The position numbers were made by a program, and so were the translations under genes. A DNA stretch of 6,066 bases. Source: Candidatus Latescibacterota bacterium (lineage in GTDB: Bacteria; Latescibacterota; UBA2968; UBA8231). The stretch's first letter is position 1; the number at the start of each line of letters is the position of its first letter. Positions 1 through 4,490 of the stretch are shown here, in pieces. The notes beneath the pieces are model-generated. The model did not search any database, was not told the DNA's origin, and saw only the letters and a program-made list of their open reading frames with translations. Where the stretch lies: NCBI GenBank assembly GCA_021295675.1, contig JAGWBY010000151.1, forward strand, positions 1 through 6,066, written 5' to 3'.

Positions 1-516
1 CATCGTCAACTGTCCGATCCCACCCTTGGCCGCGGCATAGCCCGGCACGGTGATCCCGCCTTGGAAGGTCAGCACCGACGCGGTAAAGACGATCTTGCCC
101 CGGCCGCGCGCGAGCATCTGCTTGCCGAATTCTCGCGCCAGTACGAATTGTGCGTTTAAGTTGACCTCGATGACGTGGTCCCAGTCTTCGTCTCCATGTT
201 CCTCAGCCGGGGCGCGTCGAATGGTACCGGCGTTGTTGATGAGGATGTCGATTGGGCCGACCTCGGCGTTGACCTGCTCGACGAAGGCGCGGACTGCCTG
301 CCGGTCGCTGAAATCACAAGCGTAGCCTGTGAACCGTTTACCGCGTGCTGCAATGTCTTGGCCGACCTCGGAGTCTGCTTCCAGCGAGGCGCTGACGCCG
401 ACGATATCTGCTCCCGCCTCGGCCAATGCTTGCGCGAACCCGCGCCCGATGCCTCGGCGGCACCCGGTGACGAGGGCCGTCTGGCCGTCGAGCTTAAAAA
501 GATCCAATATGCTCAT
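1..516 (-). CDS. KduD-like short-chain dehydrogenase/reductase, N-terminal part (runs off window)
   Basis: An NAD(P)-dependent oxidoreductase of the classical SDR family; the visible 172 residues hold the Rossmann fold and the whole active site. The cofactor motif T-G-C-R-R-G-I-G is at residues 17-24, NNAG at 94-97, and the catalytic tetrad is complete: N119, S147, Y160, K164. The stretches LAEAGADIVGV (31-41) and FQGGITVPGYAAAK (151-164) resemble 2-deoxy-D-gluconate / 2-keto-3-deoxygluconate dehydrogenase KduD more than fatty-acid FabG, so a sugar-acid or polyol substrate is likely but not proven. The start ATG at 516 is supported by a Shine-Dalgarno AAGGA (528-524) seven bases upstream. The substrate-binding C-terminal third lies outside the window. 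The gene follows the HEPN gene by 31 bp but resembles the metabolic genes further upstream in composition; the bases just before its start are a remnant dehydrogenase tail. Confidence 0.93.
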   Translation of the reverse strand, partial: MSILDLFKLDGQTALVTGCRRGIGRGFAQALAEAGADIVGVSASLEADSEVGQDIAARGKRFTGYACDFSDRQAVRAFVEQVNAEVGPIDILINNAGTIRRAPAEEHGDEDWDHVIEVNLNAQFVLAREFGKQMLARGRGKIVFTASVLTFQGGITVPGYAAAKGGIGQLTM

Positions 517-517
517 G

Positions 518-541
518 CTATGTTCCTTGAGTGTCGATTAA
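518..541 (-). pseudogene. Remnant 3' tail of an MDR dehydrogenase gene directly before the SDR
   Basis: Read on the minus strand, 541-518 spells L-I-D-T-Q-G-T-stop, and the TAG ends one base before the SDR ATG. The same words (K-I-L-I-D-T-Q-G) form the C-terminus of the intact dehydrogenase at 2473-3507. Nothing upstream in this frame is dehydrogenase-like: the HEPN stop codon lies at 550-548. I infer that this is what is left of an earlier dehydrogenase-SDR junction. The piece also supplies the SDR's Shine-Dalgarno sequence, which may explain why it was kept. Confidence 0.5.
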
Positions 542-542
542 A
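525..542. repeat. Direct repeat copy 1 (18 bp), downstream edge of the inserted segment
   Basis: Plus-strand CCTTGAGTGTCGATTAAA matches 2492-2509 (CCTTGGGTGTCGATTAAA) at 17 of 18 positions in the same orientation. The two copies enclose 1,949 bp holding the CMD gene, the SDR remnant and the HEPN pair. This copy lies between the HEPN stop and the SDR start. Confidence 0.75.
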
Positions 543-547
543 GCGGT

Positions 548-1090
548 TCAATCTACGCGGTGAGCCTTATAAGATTCCTCGTCAAAGGCCACTTCGTCCA
601 AAGCTGGGACTTCTTCTTTCTTAAAGTACCACTTTGCAATGAGATTTTCGCCATCCACTGCTTGCACTGTAAGGTCGAAGGACACGTCTTGGTTTGGAAA
701 TATGGTCCTAATTTTGTCTCGCACTTGCTTCAGGTTTCCTAGGAAGGAACCGCATCGTTTAGGTACCTCAAATTCGACATTTACGAAAGGTGGCTTTTGC
801 TGTTTGAAAGCCTTTAGCCCATGTGCTGTCGTGAGAGAGCCGAGGTGGTATCTAAGCAGCCTGTCCCTATGAGTATCGACTTCAATGACTCCTGCCAAGG
901 CACGAGCGAGAGCGACCACAAAACGCACTAGGCAGCCGATCTGTACGCGGCTCAAGGTTAATCGGATGTTCTGATTTCTTGAACTCGAAAGGATTAATTT
1001 GTCTTTGCATATGGAGAAGGCCTTGTTATGTACGATCTCATTGCGATATGGGAGTGAGAGTGTAGGTATTTTTGGGTGGTGAATAGAGGG
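548..1090 (-). CDS. HEPN protein, 3' part (frameshifted from 994-1644); carries the R-N-x3-H motif
   Basis: This is the C-terminal half of the HEPN gene. Alone it could start only at a weak TTG at 955, with no good ribosome-binding site, but the frame is open back to a TAA at 1132-1130, and the part overlapping the upstream ORF is clearly protein-like. It reads L-P-Y-R-N-E-I-V-H at about 1054-1028, the HEPN ribonuclease motif, then a beta-like stretch (LILSSS), a helix (CLVRFVVALARALAGVIEVD) and a C-terminal alpha/beta region ending at 548. In the joined 365-residue protein the motif is R201-H206. Known HEPN domains use this Arg/His pair to cut RNA. The joining shift is one base (a missing C, or a -1 slip) near 1088-1092. 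I am confident the two pieces belong together, less so about whether the break is real or a sequencing error. Confidence 0.75.
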   Translation of the reverse strand, partial: PSIHHPKIPTLSLPYRNEIVHNKAFSICKDKLILSSSRNQNIRLTLSRVQIGCLVRFVVALARALAGVIEVDTHRDRLLRYHLGSLTTAHGLKAFKQQKPPFVNVEFEVPKRCGSFLGNLKQVRDKIRTIFPNQDVSFDLTVQAVDGENLIAKWYFKKEEVPALDEVAFDEESYKAHRVD

Positions 1091-1644
1091 GGATATTGGA
1101 GTTTGGATTTGTCCTTGAGGAGATCTAACTTATCCGTAAAACGCCAAGGAATCTCCTTGATTTTCCCCGCGCTGTGATTCTCTTCGAGTATCCATTCGAA
1201 GATCATATCTAGTACCTTATAGGAAGCTATAAAAACGAGAGGGGTCATTGTAAAAACGAGAGAGGTCATGTGGGGAGGAGTATAGAATTCTTCCCCAGAA
1301 TCCAGAATGACTTCGGTTCCTAGCTCACCGCTCCTGATCTTGAGCGTCGCTATGTCTGTGCCTCCGTCAAATATCTGGTATTCTGCCAGTTGATTGAGCA
1401 GCCAAAGCTCATAGTCCAACTTGTCTAGTAGCTTTTGCTGCGCTTTATGAGCGTACATGAAGTTATTTCTTTTTTTAATTATCTCATTCGGAGATGGTGA
1501 GCCTTCTGACACGCGGGAGCGCGATGCCGCCACTTCGGCTGCTAGCTGAAGTGCTCCAAAGTACCCCCCATGAGCAGAGACTTTTCCACGCCGCTCGGCC
1601 CCCAATCCCTTTGCTATGCGTTCCATGTCTAGCGTCGTACTCAT
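994..1644 (-). CDS. HEPN protein, 5' part (out of frame at its end)
   Basis: A 216-codon frame whose first ~184 codons are the N-terminal half of the HEPN gene; its last ~32 codons (from about 1092) look like out-of-frame translation that hides the RNEIVH motif. Residues 16-40 hold a compact Ala/Gly-rich segment (GAERRGKVSAHGGYFGALQL) that I recall from small uncharacterised bacterial proteins. Residues 54-180 are helix-rich, with KLDYELWLLNQLAEYQIF and SYKVLDMIFEWILEEN typical of the helices before a HEPN active site. Start ATG at 1644 has a good AGGAG (1655-1651) six bases upstream, inside the end of the preceding gene, whose stop lies 3 bp before this ATG: the pair should be translationally coupled. 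GC content falls sharply inside the gene, from about 63% (1501-1560) to about 33% (1441-1500). Confidence 0.78.
   Translation of the reverse strand: MSTTLDMERIAKGLGAERRGKVSAHGGYFGALQLAAEVAASRSRVSEGSPSPNEIIKKRNNFMYAHKAQQKLLDKLDYELWLLNQLAEYQIFDGGTDIATLKIRSGELGTEVILDSGEEFYTPPHMTSLVFTMTPLVFIASYKVLDMIFEWILEENHSAGKIKEIPWRFTDKLDLLKDKSKLQYPPLFTTQKYLHSHSHIAMRSYITRPSPYAKTN
1088..1092 (-). other. Probable frameshift site in the HEPN gene (C5 run)
   Basis: The minus strand reads TAT-CCC-CCT-CTA here. Adding one C (CCC-CCC-TCT-ATT) carries the upstream frame into the downstream frame and its RNEIVH motif. The shift must lie between 1129, where the second frame opens, and about 1054, so the homopolymer is the likeliest but not the only place. 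T-CCC-CCT is a poor -1 slippery heptamer because the P-site codon would re-pair on TCC, so an indel (real or from sequencing) is more likely than programmed frameshifting. Confidence 0.6.
1230..1271. repeat. 21-bp tandem duplication inside the HEPN gene
   Basis: Two adjacent 21-base units (1230-1250 and 1251-1271) share 18 of 21 bases, both beginning TAAAAACGAGAG. They are in frame and give consecutive seven-residue units MTSLVFT (126-132) and MTPLVFI (133-139) in a hydrophobic helix region. It may be a normal feature of the family or a local duplication. Confidence 0.7.
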
Positions 1645-1647
1645 AGC

Positions 1648-2034
1648 TCACTCCTCTGAAAAATTTCGGAACGCTAGGTACTCGTCTCCAATCACGAGCC
1701 CCACTTCTCCTTGACGAGCCTCACGTCCCATTCTTCGGCAGAAACTCCCGAGCTGGGCAAGACGCTCAGGATCATTGAGATCATCGGGTGTCGTATAACA
1801 GTGAATGATGATCGGCTCATCCTCGACTAGTACTGCCCCCATTTCATCATCGCGCCATACCCCTCTAGCTCGTGGGAATGCCGTAGCTCCTCCATATAAG
1901 TGTCCAAAGGTTCTGAGTGCCTCCGTTACCCAGTAATCTTGGTTTACCGATGTAATCCCGTCCCGTTCGACGCTTGGTATAAAAAGCACCACCAAGACCG
2001 CTTTACGACCGACCTGCAAATCCGCCATCTCCAC
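1648..2034 (-). CDS. 128-residue protein of unknown function paired with the HEPN gene
   Basis: I do not recognise a named family. The order of predicted elements is strand (AVLVVLFIP, 12-20), helix (DYWVTEALRTFGHLYGG, 33-49), two strands around GVWRDDEMGAVLVEDEPIIIHCY (58-80), helix (ERLAQLGSFCRRMGREA, 90-106) and a final strand (GEVGLVIGDEYLAF, 109-122): a beta-alpha-beta-beta-alpha-beta order like a ferredoxin/ACT-type fold. Striking residues are the F-G-x-L-Y-G-G turn, G-V-W-R-D-D and R-M-G-R-E-A-R-Q-G-E-V-G. It has no signal peptide or membrane helix and no nucleotidyltransferase GSxxxGxxxSD motif, so it is not an MNT antitoxin. GTG at 2034 is the chosen start because AGAGG (2044-2040) sits five bases upstream; ATG at 2028 is the alternative. 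Its stop lies 3 bp before the HEPN ATG. Its position suggests an antitoxin or regulator of the HEPN protein, which is inference only. Confidence 0.85.
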   Translation of the reverse strand: MEMADLQVGRKAVLVVLFIPSVERDGITSVNQDYWVTEALRTFGHLYGGATAFPRARGVWRDDEMGAVLVEDEPIIIHCYTTPDDLNDPERLAQLGSFCRRMGREARQGEVGLVIGDEYLAFRNFSEE

Positions 2035-2044
2035 ACGTACCTCT

Positions 2045-2077
2045 ATTATACTTTGTTGATATTGATGAGGATGTCAA
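2045..2077 (-). promoter_or_regulatory. Possible promoter for the HEPN cassette
   Basis: The minus strand has a perfect TTGACA (2077-2072) and a perfect TATAAT (2050-2045) before the 128-residue gene. The spacer is 21 bp, longer than the usual 16-18. A start about 7 bases past the TATAAT would fall near 2038 and leave out the AGAGG ribosome site, giving an almost leaderless GTG or ATG start. The TTGACA also comes from the V-D-I codons of the SDR remnant. It could be a fortuitous promoter or only coincidence. Confidence 0.25.
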
Positions 2078-2105
2078 CCGGTCCGACGGACCCAAAATCC
2101 CCATG
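2046..2105 (-). pseudogene. Remnant of an SDR gene between CMD and the HEPN cassette
   Basis: In the frame ending at TAA 2048-2046 this reads F-G-S-V-G-P-V-D-I-L-I-N-I-N, matching V-G-P-I-D-I-L-I-N-N (86-95) of the SDR at 1-516. At DNA level 2062-2087 matches 236-261 at 22 of 26 bases. Directly upstream, 2092-2117 matches the SDR start region 504-529 at 20 of 26, including a shared GCATG with the start codon. The remnant therefore seems to be an SDR start fused, out of frame and with about 75 codons missing, to the NNAG-motif region, then cut off before the NAG. It is too short to be functional and may be the scar where the cassette entered. Confidence 0.6.
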
Positions 2106-2480
2106 CTATTCCCCTTGGTTCTGTCCTTGAAGAACGGTCAGTGCATCCCAGGTCGCCGGAAATCCGCCGAAAGCGCTCATCTGCAACATGACCTCCTCAA
2201 TCTCCGTCCTTGTGGCTCCACAACCGAGGGCTCGGTCGATGTGAACAGCAAGCTGTTCCGGCCGGCCGAGAACCGTCAAGGCTGCGATTGTGCACAGCAG
2301 ACGGGTCTTAATGTCCAGCCCGTCCCGTCCGTACAGGTCATGCATCACGTGCTCCATCACGAGTCGCTCAAACTCGGGATGAAGTGTGCGCATCTTCTTG
2401 GCAGCGGCCTCTGCAGCGGCCTCTCCGAGCATCGTCGAGAGGACTCTGCGCCCTGCTTCGTAGCGTTCACTTTCAGTCAT
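2106..2480 (-). CDS. Carboxymuconolactone decarboxylase (CMD) family protein
   Basis: A 124-residue, all-helical, single-domain protein close in length and layout to gamma-carboxymuconolactone decarboxylase PcaC: an N-terminal E-R-Y-E-A-G-R-R-V-L (5-14), H-P-E-F (34-37), the core helix K-T-R-L-L-C-T-I-A-A-L (58-68), conserved H80 in L-A-V-H-I-D-R-A, then G-A-T-R-T-E-I-E-E-V-M-L-Q (88-100) and G-G-F-P-A (105-109). C63 and C87 do not form the CxxC of AhpD-type peroxidase partners, so a redox role is unlikely. The family includes decarboxylases and hydrolases of lactone rings, which would suit a pathway with sugar dehydrogenases, but with no other protocatechuate genes in view the true reaction is unknown. 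Start ATG 2480 has GGAGG (2489-2485) four bases upstream and overlaps the end of the dehydrogenase gene by 8 bp. Confidence 0.9.
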   Translation of the reverse strand: MTESERYEAGRRVLSTMLGEAAAEAAAKKMRTLHPEFERLVMEHVMHDLYGRDGLDIKTRLLCTIAALTVLGRPEQLAVHIDRALGCGATRTEIEEVMLQMSAFGGFPATWDALTVLQGQNQGE

Positions 2481-3507
2481 ACATCCTCCCCCCTTGGGTG
2501 TCGATTAAAATTTTGACCGCATCGGTGCCCGCCGCCAGTCGGGCGAAGGCGTCGGGGAGTGCGTCTAAGGGAAGGTGTTCGGTAATCAGCTCGTTGAGCG
2601 GCAGCGTGCCGCTGGCTGCCAGTTCGATGGCGCGGTCGTAGTCTTCGGGTTCGTACACGCGCACGCCGCACATTTTTAACTCGCGCCAAAAAAATTGAAA
2701 GAGATCGACTTTGGGTGCGTCAGCGAAAATCGCTACTACCACGATCCGGCCTCGGACTTTGGCGAGTTTAGTCATTACCTCGGCTCCGGCCGACGAGCCG
2801 GAGACCTCGAAGACTGCGTCGGCTCCCGCGCCTTTGGTCCAGGTCTCGACGTAGGAGACTAAGTCCTCCTCCAGCGGATGGACGGTTTCCAGTCCCAGCG
2901 CGTGCGCCGCTTGCAGCCGAAAGGCATTGACCTCGGCCACTCGCACCTCGGCCCCCGCGTGTTGCGCCACCAGCGCATTGAGTAGGCCGATTGGCCCGCC
3001 GCCAATCACCACCACCTTCTCGCCCGGCACCACCTCGCCCAAGCGCACGTCGTGGCAGGCAACTGCTAGCGGCTCAACTAGAGCACCCAGTGTCAGCGGC
3101 ATGTCGTCCGGCAGGCGGTGCAGTGTATGGGCCGGCACTGTCCACGACCCCTGAAAGGCCCCCGGACTGTCGATGCCGATGAAGTTGAGGTTTTGGCAGA
3201 TGTGGCCATTGTCGGCGCTGCAGGCCGCGCACGCGCCGCAAGCCTCTAAGGGGCGCACGACGACCGGATCGCCCACGGCCCAGCCTTCGACATCGGCCCC
3301 GACTTCTGCGATCCGTCCCGACATCTCGTGCCCAATGACTTGGGACATGTCAATCCGGCGGTCCTGATGGCCTAGGTAAATGTGGATGTCCGTGCCGCAT
3401 ACGCCGCAATAGGCCACTTCGATCCGCACCTGATCTGCGCTAGGGGATTGCACTCGGCACTCGCCGATTTCGACGGTGCGGTCGCCGCAGTAGTAGGCTG
3501 CCTTCAT
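2473..3507 (-). CDS. Zinc-dependent medium-chain dehydrogenase (threonine/sorbitol/butanediol dehydrogenase-like)
   Basis: A complete 344-residue MDR-family NAD(P)-dependent alcohol or polyol dehydrogenase. Catalytic zinc ligands are C37 (in C-G-V-C-G-T-D), H60-E61 (G-H-E) and E145 (V-E-P-L-A-V). The structural zinc lobe has four cysteines, C90, C93, C96 and C104. The Rossmann cofactor motif is V-I-G-G-G-P-I-G at 167-174. The closest recognisable types are L-threonine 3-dehydrogenase, sorbitol dehydrogenase and 2,3-butanediol dehydrogenase; motifs do not choose between them. ATG at 3507 overlaps the phosphodiesterase stop as ATGA, typical of translational coupling; the frame stays open to 3594, but that extension lies within the phosphodiesterase gene and is not MDR-like. 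The tail L-I-D-T-Q-G-G-R-M-Y-D differs from the second copy of this tail (L-I-D-T-Q-G-T-stop) at 541-518, so the original C-terminus may have been replaced. Confidence 0.95.
   Translation of the reverse strand: MKAAYYCGDRTVEIGECRVQSPSADQVRIEVAYCGVCGTDIHIYLGHQDRRIDMSQVIGHEMSGRIAEVGADVEGWAVGDPVVVRPLEACGACAACSADNGHICQNLNFIGIDSPGAFQGSWTVPAHTLHRLPDDMPLTLGALVEPLAVACHDVRLGEVVPGEKVVVIGGGPIGLLNALVAQHAGAEVRVAEVNAFRLQAAHALGLETVHPLEEDLVSYVETWTKGAGADAVFEVSGSSAGAEVMTKLAKVRGRIVVVAIFADAPKVDLFQFFWRELKMCGVRVYEPEDYDRAIELAASGTLPLNELITEHLPLDALPDAFARLAAGTDAVKILIDTQGGRMYD
2492..2509. repeat. Direct repeat copy 2 (18 bp), upstream edge of the inserted segment
   Basis: CCTTGGGTGTCGATTAAA on the plus strand, 17 of 18 identical to 525-542. 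Here it encodes part of the dehydrogenase C-terminus (L-I-D-T-Q-G). Identity stops abruptly on both sides: the coding context upstream differs from the HEPN tail, and downstream this copy runs into the G-rich ribosome-binding site of the CMD gene. Confidence 0.75.
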
Positions 3508-4490
3508 CGCAGATGCCAGTCCGCGTCTTCGAGTGCCTCGTAAATCACGCCGCCCTCTACCTGCGCGGGCATGGGGATGCCGAGCAAGTAGCACAGCGTC
3601 GGCGCGACGTCCACCGCTCGCACCTGACGTTCGAGCGCCAGCCCTTGCTTTACGCCGGCACCGGCCAGCACGAACGTGCAGTGCTGGCCGCCGATACCGA
3701 GGGTTGCCGAGGGGAGCTGCTTGCCGTGCGCGCCGTCGTATTCGGGCCGCAGCGCATAGACCACATCGCCGACGAGTTCGCCCTCCAGATTGACCATCTC
3801 GGCGTCTTCCCGCGTCAGCGCGAGGGCAAAGGGACCGCGCCCGGTCTGCGGATGGCGATAGGCGTGGAGGGCTTCGATGAGGTCGAGCCGCGTTTGCTCG
3901 TAGTCGCTAGGATCGACGATCCCCGTAGGCTCGCGTCCCTTGAGATTGACGAAGATGTGGACCAGCCCCACGTTGGCCGCCCGCGTCCGCTGCCAGTCGA
4001 TCTGCTTTTTTTCGGCGTCCGCATAGACCAAAAAGCCGGCCTGTTCCAGCACCTCGGCGATATCGACTGGCCGGTGCTGGTTGGGGGTGCCGCCGTGGTC
4101 GGCGACGACTGCGACGACGGTGTCGTCATCGGCCAGCTCGACGACGCGGCCGATCATGCGGTCTATGGAGGCGTAGGTCTCGGCGACGCCGGCTTGGCAG
4201 CGCGCCAGCGTGTGTGGGTCGGCTCCGCTGCACTCGTCGGCCTGCGAGAGGAAGAAGTGGCTGGTGTAATCCGAGGCGTGGGTTTCGATGAACAGCACGT
4301 CCCAGTCGTTGCTCTCCGTTAGGTAAGCAGCGACCTCGGCCAGCCGCTGGTGGTGAAAGTCCAACAGCTCGAAATAGGTGTCGTCATCGACTACGCCCAA
4401 AGCGTCGCGTGCCGGATTCTGCAGGAAATTGCCGATGCGCCACTTCCTCCGGCTGCGTGTACCCGCTCGCTGGCCAGACCTGCGGCACAA
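3504..4490 (-). CDS. Type I phosphodiesterase / nucleotide pyrophosphatase-like hydrolase, C-terminal part
   Basis: The C-terminal half of an alkaline-phosphatase-superfamily hydrolase. The first 15 codons are out-of-frame sequence inside the N-terminal half; true coding begins near 4445 with K-W-R-I-G-N-F. Using joined numbering (this frame plus 299), it supplies the remaining metal ligands: D373 and H377 in S-D-Y-T-S-H-F, D430-H431 in V-A-D-H-G-G, and H569 in G-I-G-G-Q-H, followed by the family's V-D-V-A-P-T-L-C-Y-L-L-G-I-P. Enzymes of this family cleave phosphodiester, phosphonate or pyrophosphate bonds at a two-zinc site. The stop overlaps the start of the dehydrogenase gene (ATGA at 3507-3504), so it belongs to the same operon. 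No ribosome-binding site supports an independent start near 4490. Confidence 0.87.
   Translation of the reverse strand: MCRRSGQRAGTRSRRKWRIGNFLQNPARDALGVVDDDTYFELLDFHHQRLAEVAAYLTESNDWDVLFIETHASDYTSHFFLSQADECSGADPHTLARCQAGVAETYASIDRMIGRVVELADDDTVVAVVADHGGTPNQHRPVDIAEVLEQAGFLVYADAEKKQIDWQRTRAANVGLVHIFVNLKGREPTGIVDPSDYEQTRLDLIEALHAYRHPQTGRGPFALALTREDAEMVNLEGELVGDVVYALRPEYDGAHGKQLPSATLGIGGQHCTFVLAGAGVKQGLALERQVRAVDVAPTLCYLLGIPMPAQVEGGVIYEALEDADWHLR

Noticed and set aside
517..547. Transcription terminator or CRISPR, tRNA or rRNA signals between genes.
   Set aside because: The gap is 31 bp with no hairpin plus T-run, and I saw no RNA gene or spaced repeat array anywhere in the window.
548..955. 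Stand-alone 135-residue gene starting at TTG 955.
   Set aside because: No good ribosome site, and the same frame upstream of the TTG encodes the HEPN motif, so it is the 3' part of a longer gene.
1447..1470. A second R-x6-H pattern (RNNFMYAH, residues 59-66 of the HEPN protein).
   Set aside because: It lies near the N-terminus, before the helices that normally precede the HEPN motif, and RNEIVH at 1045-1028 is a far better match in context.
1468..1477. A7 run in the HEPN gene as a programmed -1 slippery site.
   Set aside because: The A-AAA-AAG heptamer is not in the correct phase with the reading frame, and the protein reads sensibly through it.
2106..2480. CMD protein as an AhpD-type alkylhydroperoxidase.
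   Set aside because: It lacks the CxxC motif; its two cysteines (63 and 87) are far apart.
3508..3594. N-terminal extension of the zinc dehydrogenase to 3594.
   Set aside because: The extra residues are Arg/Gly-rich out-of-frame sequence of the phosphodiesterase 3' end; MKAAYY at 3507 is the natural MDR start.
3513..4322. Long plus-strand open frame of 269 codons.
   Set aside because: It lies wholly antisense to the phosphodiesterase, whose frame carries conserved motifs; long antisense frames are expected at high GC.
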